60,845 bases of DNA from Pontibacterium sp964228735 (lineage in GTDB: Bacteria > Pseudomonadota > Gammaproteobacteria > Pseudomonadales > Balneatricaceae): contig NZ_CAXRBQ010000076.1 in NCBI RefSeq assembly GCF_964228735.1, positions 1-60,845 of the forward strand, in the 5' to 3' direction. Under the pieces are notes generated by a model. It saw only the letters and a program-made list of their open reading frames with translations. It was not told the origin of the DNA and made no database searches. Shown here in pieces: positions 50,982 through 59,190 of the stretch. Both the position numbers and the translations under genes were made by a program. How positions within the stretch are numbered: position 1 is the stretch's first letter; every line of letters starts with the position of its first letter.

Positions 50982-52435
50982 AGACCTTGTACAGCCGTTT
51001 GGCGTTAACCCTGTTTCTACTGCTCTGCGCGGTGGGAGTGCTGTTTATTCAGTTGATCGGGCACTCGGCCACTATGTACCAGCAGGAGGTGGTGCAGAAA
51101 CTGAACCGCGAGTTGGCGGATCATATCGTGGATGAGTATTCACTGATTCAGGGGCGTCAGATCAATCGTGAGGCGCTGGACCAGCTGTTCCATCATCTGA
51201 TGGTGATCAACCCAAGTATCGAACTTTATCTGCTCGATGAGCAGGGGCTGGTGCTAGGGTATTCCGCACCCGAAGGTAAGGTGAAGCGGGCACAGGTCGC
51301 ACTCGAACCGATCCGGCAGTTTATGGAGAGTAACGCACCCTATCCGTTGGAGGGGGATGACCCGCGTAATCTGGCCGGGCAGAAGGCGTTTTCCGTAGCG
51401 CCCATATTTGATGGCGAGCAGACACAGGGATACCTCTACATCATCCTGGGTGGCGAACAGTTCGATCATGTGATGGCGATGCTCGGACAGAGTTATATCC
51501 TCGACTCCTCCCTGCAGGTGTTTCTGATTGCGCTGGCGGTTGCGCTGATCGGAGGATTGCTGGTGTTCGCTGTCCTGACCCGACGCCTGCGCCAACTGGG
51601 CAACATCATGCGCCAGTATGGCAACGGCCAGCAGCAGGATGATGCGACACTGCGATACCCACGCCGGTCAAACGACGAAATCGACAGGTTGGGCCAGCAG
51701 TTCAACGCCATGGCGGATAGGATCAGCGAGCATGTGGGGGAGCTGAAGCGGGTCGACAGCCTGCGCCGCGAGATGGTGGCCAATATCTCCCACGACCTGC
51801 GTACACCGCTTACCACCTTACGGGGTTACCTTGAAACCCTCGATCTGAAACACGATCAACTGACGGAACAGGAGCAGCGCCAGTATCTGCAAACGGCGCT
51901 GAGCCACAGCAAGCGGTTGGGCATTATGGTGGAGGAGCTGTTTGAGCTGGCGCGTCTGGATTCCTGCGAATCGGTGATCTATGCCGAGCCGTTTTCTATG
52001 TGTGAGCTGGTACAGGATGTAGCCCAGAAATACCAGCTGCGGGCACAGGAGAGGTCGATCAGCCTGGAAGCCAGTCTGAACCCGGAAACCCCGCCGGTCT
52101 ACGGTGATATCGCCATGATGCAGCGGGTGCTGGAAAACCTGCTGGAAAACGGCCTGCGCCATACGCCTGCCGGTGGCGCTGTCCGTATCCGCGTGGATGT
52201 GGATTCCGGTAATGTGGTGGTTCAGGTGGCGGATACCGGCTGTGGCATCCCGGAAGAGGATATACCGCACGTATTCGAGCGTTTCTACCAGCGTGATTCC
52301 AGTCACTATGACGCGGACAACGCCGGCCTGGGGCTGGCCATCGTCTGGCGTATCCTCGAACTACACGGCAGTGCCATCCAGGTCCACAGCAAGCCGCAAC
52401 AGGGCACCATCTTTCTCTTTCGTCTTCCCCTCTAA
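50975..52435 (+). CDS. HAMP-containing sensor histidine kinase
   Basis: 486 residues. TM1 LTLFLLLCAVGVLFIQLIG, periplasmic sensor (about 30-175), TM2 VFLIALAVALIGGLLVFAVL, HAMP, HisKA VANISHDLRTPLTTLRGYL, HATPase NLLENGLRH, DTGCGIPEEDI, GLGLAIVWRIL. It is an orthodox EnvZ/BaeS-like kinase. The periplasmic domain has no recognised ligand motif; the EF-hand protein downstream suggests divalent cations as a signal, which is speculative. Confidence 0.93.
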   Translation: MLKTLYSRLALTLFLLLCAVGVLFIQLIGHSATMYQQEVVQKLNRELADHIVDEYSLIQGRQINREALDQLFHHLMVINPSIELYLLDEQGLVLGYSAPEGKVKRAQVALEPIRQFMESNAPYPLEGDDPRNLAGQKAFSVAPIFDGEQTQGYLYIILGGEQFDHVMAMLGQSYILDSSLQVFLIALAVALIGGLLVFAVLTRRLRQLGNIMRQYGNGQQQDDATLRYPRRSNDEIDRLGQQFNAMADRISEHVGELKRVDSLRREMVANISHDLRTPLTTLRGYLETLDLKHDQLTEQEQRQYLQTALSHSKRLGIMVEELFELARLDSCESVIYAEPFSMCELVQDVAQKYQLRAQERSISLEASLNPETPPVYGDIAMMQRVLENLLENGLRHTPAGGAVRIRVDVDSGNVVVQVADTGCGIPEEDIPHVFERFYQRDSSHYDADNAGLGLAIVWRILELHGSAIQVHSKPQQGTIFLFRLPL

Positions 52436-52450
52436 CGACTATTTTTCGAT

Positions 52451-52494
52451 GTGATCAATTTGTGAACATTTCGTGATCAGCGTGTGAACGCGAC
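52451..52494 (+). promoter_or_regulatory. Four tandem 11-bp repeats (OmpR-family operator)
   Basis: GTGATCAATTT, GTGAACATTTC, GTGATCAGCGT, GTGAACGCGAC at 52451, 52462, 52473 and 52484, exactly 11 bp apart. This is the spacing used by PhoB/OmpR-type winged-helix regulators. The block replaces a -35 region ahead of a weak -10 near 52497-52504. Confidence 0.8.
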
Positions 52495-52537
52495 AGGTAA
52501 CAATAAAGCCCGGTAGAAAAACAAAAAGGGGATGATC

Positions 52538-52891
52538 ATGACTCTTTTAAAACAAGTCGGGAGCACCTGTCTGATCTTTGGTGCACTGGCGTTGCCGTTT
52601 ACAGCAGAAGCAAAACCCCGTGAAGATGGCCGCGGTACCGGGCCGGTGATCTTCGTGACCTCTCAGGGCCTCTATTACGACTCCATTGTGCTGACCGACC
52701 TGCCGCCGATGAAAGGCCGGTTTCAGGAATTGGTTGCGGGCATGAACGGTCTGGAAACCGAATACGGTCCCGGAGAACCGGGCCATCTGGGTGGCCGCTG
52801 GTGGATGGATTCCAATGAGAACGGCGTGATGGATCTGGAAGATGCCTACTTTATGTGTCCATTGCTGGGGCCGGGACGCGAAACGCCTTAG
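52538..52891 (+). CDS. Small exported protein with one EF-hand loop
   Basis: 117 residues from the ATG at 52538, with AGGGG 6-7 nt upstream (an ATG at 52532 abuts it). A signal peptide of about 24 residues ends FTAEA. The mature part (KPREDGRGTGPVIFVTSQGL ... TDLPPMKGRFQELVAGM) matches no family I can name. Residues 91-102, DSNENGVMDLED, meet the canonical EF-hand loop pattern (ligands at 1, 3, 5, 9 and 12, Gly at 6). It lies directly after the two-component pair and behind four 11-bp repeats, so it is a likely target of that system. Confidence 0.8.
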   Translation: MTLLKQVGSTCLIFGALALPFTAEAKPREDGRGTGPVIFVTSQGLYYDSIVLTDLPPMKGRFQELVAGMNGLETEYGPGEPGHLGGRWWMDSNENGVMDLEDAYFMCPLLGPGRETP

Positions 52892-52959
52892 GCTTTGCGT
52901 CTCACGCGATGTGTTCCCAGTACGGCTCAATCAGGATGAAAGACTGTCTCACAGATCGC

Positions 52960-53556
52960 CTATATCCACGCCTGAAAAACGTGGCTGTAGGCGATATCCC
53001 CCGCCACATAAAACAGCAACACCGCCATAGCGAGATTCAGTACCCGAAAATAGCTGGGTTTGCTGATCCATCCGCTCAGATATCTGCCCATCAGCATGTA
53101 GACGGTTGGCGCACCAAACGCCATCGTTGCCAGAACCAGTGACCAGAACAGAATCGCCATACCGCTGATCTCCGCTGCCGGAAACTGCACCGTGGTGATT
53201 GGCAAGATCGCAATCGGCGCTTTGGGATTGAGTAACTGCATCAGGAGCCCTGAGCGAAACGTCAGCGTGGCGTCTGGCTGTGAGCACGCGCTTACCTTCA
53301 CATTGGCGCGGGCGATCTTAAATGCCAGATATGCGATATAGATACACCCCAGCACGCTGATCACAATCTGGTATTTCGGTGAAACCAGCCATGCGCCGGT
53401 ATACCCAAACAGCACGAACAGCAGCAACATCGCACAGCCTACCCCGATACAGAATTTCAACCGGGTGTGAGTATTCAGCCCGGTATTTAGGCTCAGCAGA
53501 TTAACCGGGCCTGGGGTGTACATAATGCCAAACGCGTACGCGAGTATTTCAACCAT
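52960..53556 (-). CDS. LysE/RhtB-family amino-acid exporter
   Basis: 198 residues, six hydrophobic segments. The family start FGIMYTPGPVNLLSLNTGL is clear, then GVGCAMLLLFVLFGYTG and SGLLMQLLNPKAPIAILPIT. It exports amino acids or related metabolites across the inner membrane. It lies 52 bp downstream of the co-directional AraC regulator, its probable controller. Confidence 0.88.
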   Translation of the reverse strand: MVEILAYAFGIMYTPGPVNLLSLNTGLNTHTRLKFCIGVGCAMLLLFVLFGYTGAWLVSPKYQIVISVLGCIYIAYLAFKIARANVKVSACSQPDATLTFRSGLLMQLLNPKAPIAILPITTVQFPAAEISGMAILFWSLVLATMAFGAPTVYMLMGRYLSGWISKPSYFRVLNLAMAVLLFYVAGDIAYSHVFQAWI

Positions 53557-53608
53557 CGTGAAATCCCTGGAAGTAAAAGAGAGTTTTGGATTGGGTGATA
53601 GTAAGGAA

Positions 53609-54451
53609 CTACTTACCGATAAAGTGCTGCTGGTACTGACGTGGTGTCATACCGTAGATCGGCTTGAAGCGCCGGTTGAAATGGCTAAGGTCGCTGAAGC
53701 CGTAGTCAAACACCACATCCTCAAGTAGTTGGCCTGTTTCCAATGCCTCGCGTGCTCTGTTGATACGGCAGTTGATGATGTACTGGTGTGGCGTGATGCC
53801 ATACTGCTGCCGGAACATACGCAGGAAGTGGTACTTGGAGAGGCTCGCCTGCGCGCTGATTTCATCCAGCGACATCTCATCCATCAGGTTGGCGTGGATA
53901 TAGTCCCGTGCCTGCAGCAGCAAACGGTCGACCTTACGCACCACACGATCCGGTGAGTACTCGCCGTAACACTGTGCGATCCGCGCCGCCAACTGATATA
54001 GCTCGCACTCCTGCTGCAGCTTGTTGTCGCTTTTGCTTTTGCTTTCGCCTTCCAACAACAGCGCCATATTCAGAATGCGCTGGCGAAGCTGCGCATCACT
54101 GATCAGCGTATCGGCAATACGGAAATCCCGGCTCTGTGTTACCCCGGCGGTCTCCAGCATTGGTTCCAACTGATCCGGATGGATATAGAGCATTCGGTAA
54201 CGCAGGGCATCGTCTACGCCGGAGTGGCCGTCGTGCACTTCACCGGGATTAAACACAATGATGTTGCCCGGCAGGCTGCGGTGGAAAGCGCCGCTGGAGA
54301 AGAAATCCTGACGACCGGCCAGTGTCACACCAAACGAAAACTCCTCGTGGGCATGTTTGCCGTAGGAGAAGTCGTCGATCTGTGCGCGCAGTGCCGTCAC
54401 CTGCTCAAGGTGTTGGCTTTTGGCGAACTGGAACTGGTTGTCTGGTTTCAT
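53609..54451 (-). CDS. AraC-family transcriptional regulator
   Basis: 280 residues from the ATG at 54451 (MKPDNQFQFAKSQHLEQV); an upstream GTG at 54472 is possible because AAGGATC is very close to the ATG. N-terminal cupin (AHEEFSFGVTLAGRQDFF, PGNIIVFNPGEVHDG) and C-terminal double HTH (LDEISAQASLSKYHFLRMFRQQYG and GLLEDVVFDYGFSDLSHFNRRFKPIYG-type). It resembles regulators paired with LysE exporters, so it probably induces the adjacent exporter when an amino acid binds the cupin. Confidence 0.9.
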   Translation of the reverse strand: MKPDNQFQFAKSQHLEQVTALRAQIDDFSYGKHAHEEFSFGVTLAGRQDFFSSGAFHRSLPGNIIVFNPGEVHDGHSGVDDALRYRMLYIHPDQLEPMLETAGVTQSRDFRIADTLISDAQLRQRILNMALLLEGESKSKSDNKLQQECELYQLAARIAQCYGEYSPDRVVRKVDRLLLQARDYIHANLMDEMSLDEISAQASLSKYHFLRMFRQQYGITPHQYIINCRINRAREALETGQLLEDVVFDYGFSDLSHFNRRFKPIYGMTPRQYQQHFIGK

Positions 54452-54592
54452 GATCCTTAATGCTCTGACCACATCAAAATTACCGGAAGTGATGTTGATC
54501 AGTGTAGGGGAGGGCCACCCAGGATGACTAGAACGAAATTGCGGAGTTTTGGCTCAACCCCGTTGAAACAACAAACCTCTATTGTGATCCGT

Positions 54593-55243
54593 CTACGGTT
54601 GCGGTTTTCTGCCTACCAGCTCGGGGCTGGCAGGTGCGGATGCGATCCAGTGGGGCGTTTGACGCATATGTTCAAAGTAAGTGTTTAGATGCGGGAAGGG
54701 CGCCCAATCAAATGGGATCATCTCTTTAAAAAACTCAACGTGAATGATCGAGTAGTCCGCCAGCGTGATCGTATCACCGACCATGTAACGTCGGTCTTGC
54801 AGGTGAGCATTCAACACTTGAGAGAACCTTGCTAGCTGATCGGTAGCCCACTCTATAACTGCGGGATTTCCCGGCGTGCCGAGAAAGTTGGGTTTGGCGA
54901 TGGACTCAAAGGCCAGGGTGCCGAAGGCTTGGTTAAAGTGGGCCAGCTCCCAGCACTGCCATCTGGTGATGTCTGCCCTGAGCTTAAGATCTTTCGGATA
55001 AAGACTCTCATCCCCCGCCTTATCGGCAAGATATTGCATGATCGCGTTGGATTCCCACAGGTTCAGATCACCATCAACCAACGTTGGCACCATGGCATTG
55101 GGGTTTAACGCTGTGTACTCCGGGCGGCGGGTATCACCCGCAAAAAGATCCAGGTATTCAATCTCCATATCAATGCCGGTATGGTTTACGACGGCAAGCA
55201 CTTTACGCGAATTCGGTGAACCTTCGATGGCGTATAACTTCAT
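54593..55243 (-). CDS. Glutathione S-transferase family protein
   Basis: 216 residues. Thioredoxin-like N-domain (MKLYAIEGSPNSRKVLAVVNH, NAMVPTLVDGDLNLWESNAI with the cis-Pro and glutathione-contact ES) and helical C-domain (HLQDRRYMVGDTITLADYSI). AGGGAG precedes the ATG. It is divergent from an HxlR-type regulator across a region with two matching palindromes, so its expression is probably redox- or electrophile-controlled. Confidence 0.9.
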   Translation of the reverse strand: MKLYAIEGSPNSRKVLAVVNHTGIDMEIEYLDLFAGDTRRPEYTALNPNAMVPTLVDGDLNLWESNAIMQYLADKAGDESLYPKDLKLRADITRWQCWELAHFNQAFGTLAFESIAKPNFLGTPGNPAVIEWATDQLARFSQVLNAHLQDRRYMVGDTITLADYSIIHVEFFKEMIPFDWAPFPHLNTYFEHMRQTPHWIASAPASPELVGRKPQP

Positions 55244-55266
55244 CTCTATTCTCCCTGATTAAATTT

Positions 55267-55283
55267 ACTTGTTTTTTACAAGC
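55267..55283. promoter_or_regulatory. HxlR-type operator 1
   Basis: ACTTGTTTTTTACAAGC, dyad CTTG-N7-CAAG, next to the GST start. Confidence 0.7.
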
Positions 55284-55304
55284 TAATTTCACCGTAGTTA
55301 GATA

Positions 55305-55321
55305 GCTTGTTTTTTGCAAGT
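55305..55321. promoter_or_regulatory. HxlR-type operator 2
   Basis: GCTTGTTTTTTGCAAGT, the same dyad 38 bp from operator 1 and just ahead of the regulator gene. Confidence 0.7.
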
Positions 55322-55349
55322 TAAATTATGGCAAGGTACTCTTTGCCTT

Positions 55350-55763
55350 ATGGTTGATAAAAAAACGAAAAATTGGGCGGGTTGCCCCATCCGCTTTGGG
55401 ATGAGTCAGTTCGGCGACAAATGGAGCTTCCTGATCATCCGTGATCTGATGTTCAAAGGGCGCCGGTATTACAATGAGTTTTTGGAAGCGGGCGAAGGAA
55501 TATCAACCAACATACTGGCCAGCCGCCTCGCTGATCTGGAGCACAACGGCATAATCAGCAAACGTCAGGACACCGAGAAACGCTCAAAAAACATCTACCG
55601 GTTGACGGAAAAAGGCATTGAGCTGATGCCGATGATGTTAGCGATGATCGACTGGGCTGAAAAATATGATGATCAAACCGAAGTCCCGGCTGAATTTATC
55701 AACAAGCTTCGTGATTCCCCTGAGAAGCTCCGTCAGGAGCTATTAAATCAACTGGAAGACTAG
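55350..55763 (+). CDS. HxlR-family transcriptional regulator
   Basis: 137 residues from the ATG at 55350 (MVDKKTKNWAGCPIRFGMSQFGDKWSFLIIRDLMFKG). Winged helix with the HxlR signature cysteine (GCPIRF), GISTNILASRLADLEHNGII as recognition helix, and wing IYRLTEKGIELMPM. Members sense thiol-reactive compounds through that cysteine (for example HypR, QorR). A TTG at 55314 would overlap operator 2. It probably represses itself and the divergent GST gene. Confidence 0.88.
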   Translation: MVDKKTKNWAGCPIRFGMSQFGDKWSFLIIRDLMFKGRRYYNEFLEAGEGISTNILASRLADLEHNGIISKRQDTEKRSKNIYRLTEKGIELMPMMLAMIDWAEKYDDQTEVPAEFINKLRDSPEKLRQELLNQLED

Positions 55764-56121
55764 CGCAGCTGTAGCGGCATGCATGCTGGCCCCAGGTTAT
55801 CCACTTGGGATAGCAGCCGACCAGCAGGTATTCAGGTATACGTGAGCGCTGGTTGGCACTCTGTCGAAACCTGCGAGCAGGAATTTCGATAATCTTGTCC
55901 AAGTGCTGGTTGAAGCGATTTGGATGGCTGAATCCTGACCAGGCTTCTGCCTTCGCGGTACCCGTGTCGCCAATCCTAGGCGGATTAACCTCAGAAACAC
56001 TCCAAAATAGTGTAACCTTTATCTAATAACGCTGTCTTACAGCCCGACGTGACTGACTGCACTCAATACCGTAGTGGGCACAGCGCTCTTTTTTGGTCGA
56101 TCTATTGGTAAAACAAGGCTC
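55764..56121. other. Non-coding stretch before the degenerate kinase gene
   Basis: 358 bp. Minus-strand frames at 55699-55902 and 55797-56000 lack ribosome-binding sites and family resemblance. No hairpin terminator follows the HxlR gene clearly. Nothing else recognised. Confidence 0.4.
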
Positions 56122-57564
56122 ATGACATTGTTGGACTTTATCAAAACCAAGCTCTTTCTATTTGCGCTCTTCATCTACAGCCCGTGGGCGATGGCGGGTA
56201 TCAACCTCTTTAAAGACGAACACGGCAAAACCAACTGGCAGCACCTGGCGAACTGGAGTAGCGGTACGCTGATCATCATCCTGACGATCACCGTCACCTA
56301 CCTGTTTATCGCTCGTCGCAAAGCCTTCATTGCCAACCGCGAGCTGAACGCCATCCGCAAAGAGCTGGAAATGCGTGTGCAGGAACGTACCGCGACTCTG
56401 CAGGAGACCAACAAAGCGCTGGAATCGGAAGTGTCCCAGCACGTGGTTACCGCCGATCAGCTGCGTGAATCCGAGTCTTACATCAAAGATATCCTCACCT
56501 CGATGCCGCTGATGCTGGTGGGCCTCGATAAAGAAGGTCGTGTCACCCACTGGAACCGCATGGTGGAGGAGCTGTCCGGTGTGCGCTCTGAAGACGCGCT
56601 GGGTAAAACCCTGTGGGAAGCCTACCCAACTATGACGGTGGTGCCGGAGCATATCCAGCAGGCGATCGAGCAGAAGAAAACCATCCACCTTAAGCAGAGC
56701 ATGCGTAGCCTGCGCCACTTCGACATCACCATCTATCCACTGCAGGGTGACTACGAAGGTGTGGTAATCCTGGTGGATGACGTAAGTAAGGAAAAAACCG
56801 CCGAGAACCTGCTTATCCATAACGACAAGATGTCCTTTATGGGTGAAGTGGCGTCAACCATGGCGCACGATATCAACCTACCGCTGCAAGCAATCCTGAT
56901 GGACCTGCGCCGTTTCCACAATGTCCTGGCAGACAGTCAGCAGCAGGGTGGTGGCGCCCAGAACGAACTGCTGGAAGAGATTGCCAAGGATATGTCGAAC
57001 CGTGGTGATCAGGTGTCCAAGATCATCAACAACCTGCTGACCTTCTCCCGCAGCCGTCACAGCGAGAAACAGCTGACCAATATGGTCGATGTGATGGAAC
57101 ACACGGTTGATCTGGGTAAAGAGGTGATCTCCGGTGACGATACCTTGTCCTTCAACCAGGTGAAGCTGGACTGGCAGGTTGAAAAGAATCTGCCGCAGGT
57201 GGCCTGTTACATCACCGAAATACAACAGGTATTTCTGAGTCTGTTCCGTCACTCCATGATGGCATTGCAGCAGCGTGCCTCTAAAGAGGAGTTCGAACCG
57301 ACCATCAAGATCGTGCTGGCGCAGGGCTACGACAGTTTCTGGATCAAGATTCAGCACAACGGTATTGGCCTGAGCAGTGATGAGCAGATGGGGCTGTTTG
57401 AGCCGTACTTCAGCGACAACGAGGAAGCAGAAGGGTTTGATGCAGGTACGCACCTGTCGTTCTCGTACTACATCATCACCGAACAGCATCAGGGCCACAT
57501 GGCAGTAACCTCCGATCCTACCGTGGGTTCTACCTTCCATATGGAACTGCCGCTGCCGCAGTAA
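56122..57564 (+). CDS. PAS-containing histidine kinase with degenerate ATPase domain
   Basis: 480 residues from the ATG at 56122; a GTG at 56074 is in frame but would precede the signal-like segment (MTLLDFIKTKLFLFALFIYS). TM near residues 48-66, coiled coil (70-115), PAS (about 118-225), then an H-box with VASTMAHDINLPLQAILM (His at 249). In the HATPase region the N-box reads VFLSLFRHSMMALQ, without the usual two Asn. The G1 box has IQHNGIGL (His for the catalytic Asp) and G2 reads GTHLSFSY. Nucleotide binding is therefore doubtful, and it may be a pseudokinase or scaffold. No response regulator is adjacent. Confidence 0.85.
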   Translation: MTLLDFIKTKLFLFALFIYSPWAMAGINLFKDEHGKTNWQHLANWSSGTLIIILTITVTYLFIARRKAFIANRELNAIRKELEMRVQERTATLQETNKALESEVSQHVVTADQLRESESYIKDILTSMPLMLVGLDKEGRVTHWNRMVEELSGVRSEDALGKTLWEAYPTMTVVPEHIQQAIEQKKTIHLKQSMRSLRHFDITIYPLQGDYEGVVILVDDVSKEKTAENLLIHNDKMSFMGEVASTMAHDINLPLQAILMDLRRFHNVLADSQQQGGGAQNELLEEIAKDMSNRGDQVSKIINNLLTFSRSRHSEKQLTNMVDVMEHTVDLGKEVISGDDTLSFNQVKLDWQVEKNLPQVACYITEIQQVFLSLFRHSMMALQQRASKEEFEPTIKIVLAQGYDSFWIKIQHNGIGLSSDEQMGLFEPYFSDNEEAEGFDAGTHLSFSYYIITEQHQGHMAVTSDPTVGSTFHMELPLPQ

Positions 57565-57588
57565 TCAGTTCTGAATTATTCGGGCCAG

Positions 57589-57614
57589 GGTGCAATAGGT
57601 GATGCTATTGCACC
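57589..57614 (+). terminator. Hairpin after the degenerate kinase gene
   Basis: 10-bp perfect stem GGTGCAATAG/CTATTGCACC, 6-nt loop, followed by TTAGG, so T-poor. Probable terminator of moderate strength. Confidence 0.6.
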
Positions 57615-57692
57615 TTAGGCCATTACCGAATCCAGCTATCAAATAACAACGTACTCAGGGATCTTAACCCTACACAAACGGAAGCAATTACT

Positions 57693-58358
57693 ATGTCTAA
57701 AACCGTTGTAATTACCGGTGCCAATCGCGGTATCGGACTGTCCTTTTGCCGACTGTACAAGGCCCAAGGTTGCACTGTGTATGCCGCATGCCGTAACGCA
57801 TCCCCGCAGCTGGTTGAACTGGGTGTTGAGGTAATTGACGGCGTTGACGTATCAGAGCAGCAGGGGATTGCACGTCTGGTATCCGCGTTGGATGGCGTGA
57901 GTATTGATCTGCTTATCAACAACGCGGGCATTCTGCGCAATGAGGTTTTGGGACAGATCGATCAGGATTCAATCCGCAAGCAGTTTGAGACCAACGCGCT
58001 GGCGCCGTTGATGGTGACCGAAGCCCTGATGAACAACCTGGCTGAAAACGCTAAAGTCGCTCTGATCACCAGTCGCATGGGATCGGTTGCTGATAACACC
58101 AGTGGTGGCCGCTACGGTTATCGCATGTCCAAAGCCGCGTTGAATATTGCCGGTATGTCTCTGTCACATGATCTGAAAGGGCAGGGTGTAGCTGTAGCTA
58201 TTCTTCATCCGGGGCTGGTGGGTACGGAGATGATCGGTGGTCACGGCGACATCACCCCTGACCAAGCGGCAGAGCGCCTGGCGCAGCGTATTGAAGAGTT
58301 AAACCTGAGCAACAGCGGTACCTTCTGGCACTCCAACGGTGATGTGCTGCCTTGGTAA
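57693..58358 (+). CDS. Short-chain dehydrogenase/reductase
   Basis: 221 residues. Cofactor motif TGANRGIG at the N-terminus, LLINNAGIL, and the catalytic YGYRMSKAALN (Tyr-x3-Lys) after ALITSRMGSV, where Ser is replaced in part by SR. Matches the C-factor/CsgA-like SDR group that uses NAD(P)H. The substrate is unknown. Single gene between the kinase terminator and a repeat. Confidence 0.9.
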   Translation: MSKTVVITGANRGIGLSFCRLYKAQGCTVYAACRNASPQLVELGVEVIDGVDVSEQQGIARLVSALDGVSIDLLINNAGILRNEVLGQIDQDSIRKQFETNALAPLMVTEALMNNLAENAKVALITSRMGSVADNTSGGRYGYRMSKAALNIAGMSLSHDLKGQGVAVAILHPGLVGTEMIGGHGDITPDQAAERLAQRIEELNLSNSGTFWHSNGDVLPW

Positions 58359-58381
58359 ATGGGTAATCGTGTAGGGTGCAT

Positions 58382-58429
58382 TTGTAGGGCTGCCTTTAGG
58401 CTGCCGGCACCCTAAAGGGTGCCCTACAA
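58382..58429. repeat. 48-bp inverted repeat, family D
   Basis: 19-bp arms matching at 17 positions (TTGTAGGGCTGCCTTTAGG and CCTAAAGGGTGCCCTACAA) with a 10-nt loop. A partial third arm GTAGGGTGCA lies at 58371-58380. Short matches (GCCCTACA) occur near 455-470. Confidence 0.8.
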
Positions 58430-58457
58430 TCGATCCCCAAACGCCCAACCAATCCCC

Positions 58458-58715
58458 TCACGAAAAGATCGCTTCGCCTTTCTGATCAATAAAGATCTTC
58501 GCTTTCTCGTGTGCCCGCTGCACACACACTTCCTCCGCTGCCACCCGATCCACCAAAGAGAAGCTATGCTGCTTGTCTTTCTTCGAGATATTGCCGCTGA
58601 TCCGGTAGTGGTTACCGACCTGTTCAGGCGTAGCCATAATCGTAAAACCCTTATAGCGCACAGCGCCTTCGGGCAGGGGAGCGAAGAAAGATTTCAGTGC
58701 GGACAGTAAGCTCAT
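58458..58715 (-). CDS. HlyU-family protein
   Basis: 85 residues. It resembles the HlyU family (PF10115 type): hydrophobic N-terminus FFAPLPEGAVRYKGFTIMATPEQ, central YRISGNISKK, and tail VQRAHEKAKIFIDQKGEAIF. The family is named for a haemolysin regulator, but most members have no established target. GGAGG-type ribosome-binding site upstream (minus-strand reading of 58720-58730). Confidence 0.85.
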   Translation of the reverse strand: MSLLSALKSFFAPLPEGAVRYKGFTIMATPEQVGNHYRISGNISKKDKQHSFSLVDRVAAEEVCVQRAHEKAKIFIDQKGEAIFS

Positions 58716-58865
58716 GGTGAACCTCCTAATTTTTGTTATCTTTCGATACTAGAAAGGGCGCGATACAAAGGGGAAGGGAGTAGGTACCAAAGCAGTAAGC
58801 AGTCGGTGCTAATTGAGTACGGGGATCACATTGGGTTCAGGAATTGAAAACTGAACATGTGCGTT

Positions 58866-58919
58866 AAGTTGTACAAGTTTTGAGCATGAATTAGACTTGT
58901 CCTGTAAGTAGTACAACTT
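58866..58919. promoter_or_regulatory. Candidate operator of the yefM-yoeB genes
   Basis: AAGTTGTAC (58866-58874) and GTACAACTT (58911-58919) are inverted, and the first is part of TTGTACAA. E. coli YefM-YoeB binds TGTACA palindromes, so autoregulation is likely. Confidence 0.6.
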
Positions 58920-58935
58920 TAAATGCGAGAATATT

Positions 58936-59190
58936 ATGCGAGTCGTATCCTTTAGTGATGCACGCAGCCGGTTAAAGTCCGTGCTGGATGAGGTGGTAGA
59001 CGATGCCGATTGCACAGTTATCACCCGCAGGGATGCCGAAGATGCGGTGGTGATGTCACTGGATCATTACAACAGCTTGATGGAAACGGTTCATCTGCTG
59101 AAATCACCGGCGAACGCTGCACACCTCAATCGATCTATTGAACAATACAAAAATGCTCAGGTGACGGAGAGAGAGCTTATAGATGAGTAG
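58936..59190 (+). CDS. yefM: Antitoxin YefM (Phd/YefM family)
   Basis: 84 residues. N-terminal DNA-binding MRVVSFSDARSRLKSVLDEVVDDADCTVITRR and the conserved DAVVMSLDHYNSLMETVHLLKSP, followed by the unstructured toxin-neutralising tail. Overlaps the toxin start by 8 bp, as in other yefM-yoeB pairs. It neutralises YoeB and represses the operon. Confidence 0.95.
   Translation: MRVVSFSDARSRLKSVLDEVVDDADCTVITRRDAEDAVVMSLDHYNSLMETVHLLKSPANAAHLNRSIEQYKNAQVTERELIDE

Noticed and set aside
55699..56000. Two overlapping minus-strand frames between the HxlR gene and the degenerate kinase
   Set aside because: No ribosome-binding site, no domain, and the first one runs into the HxlR coding region.
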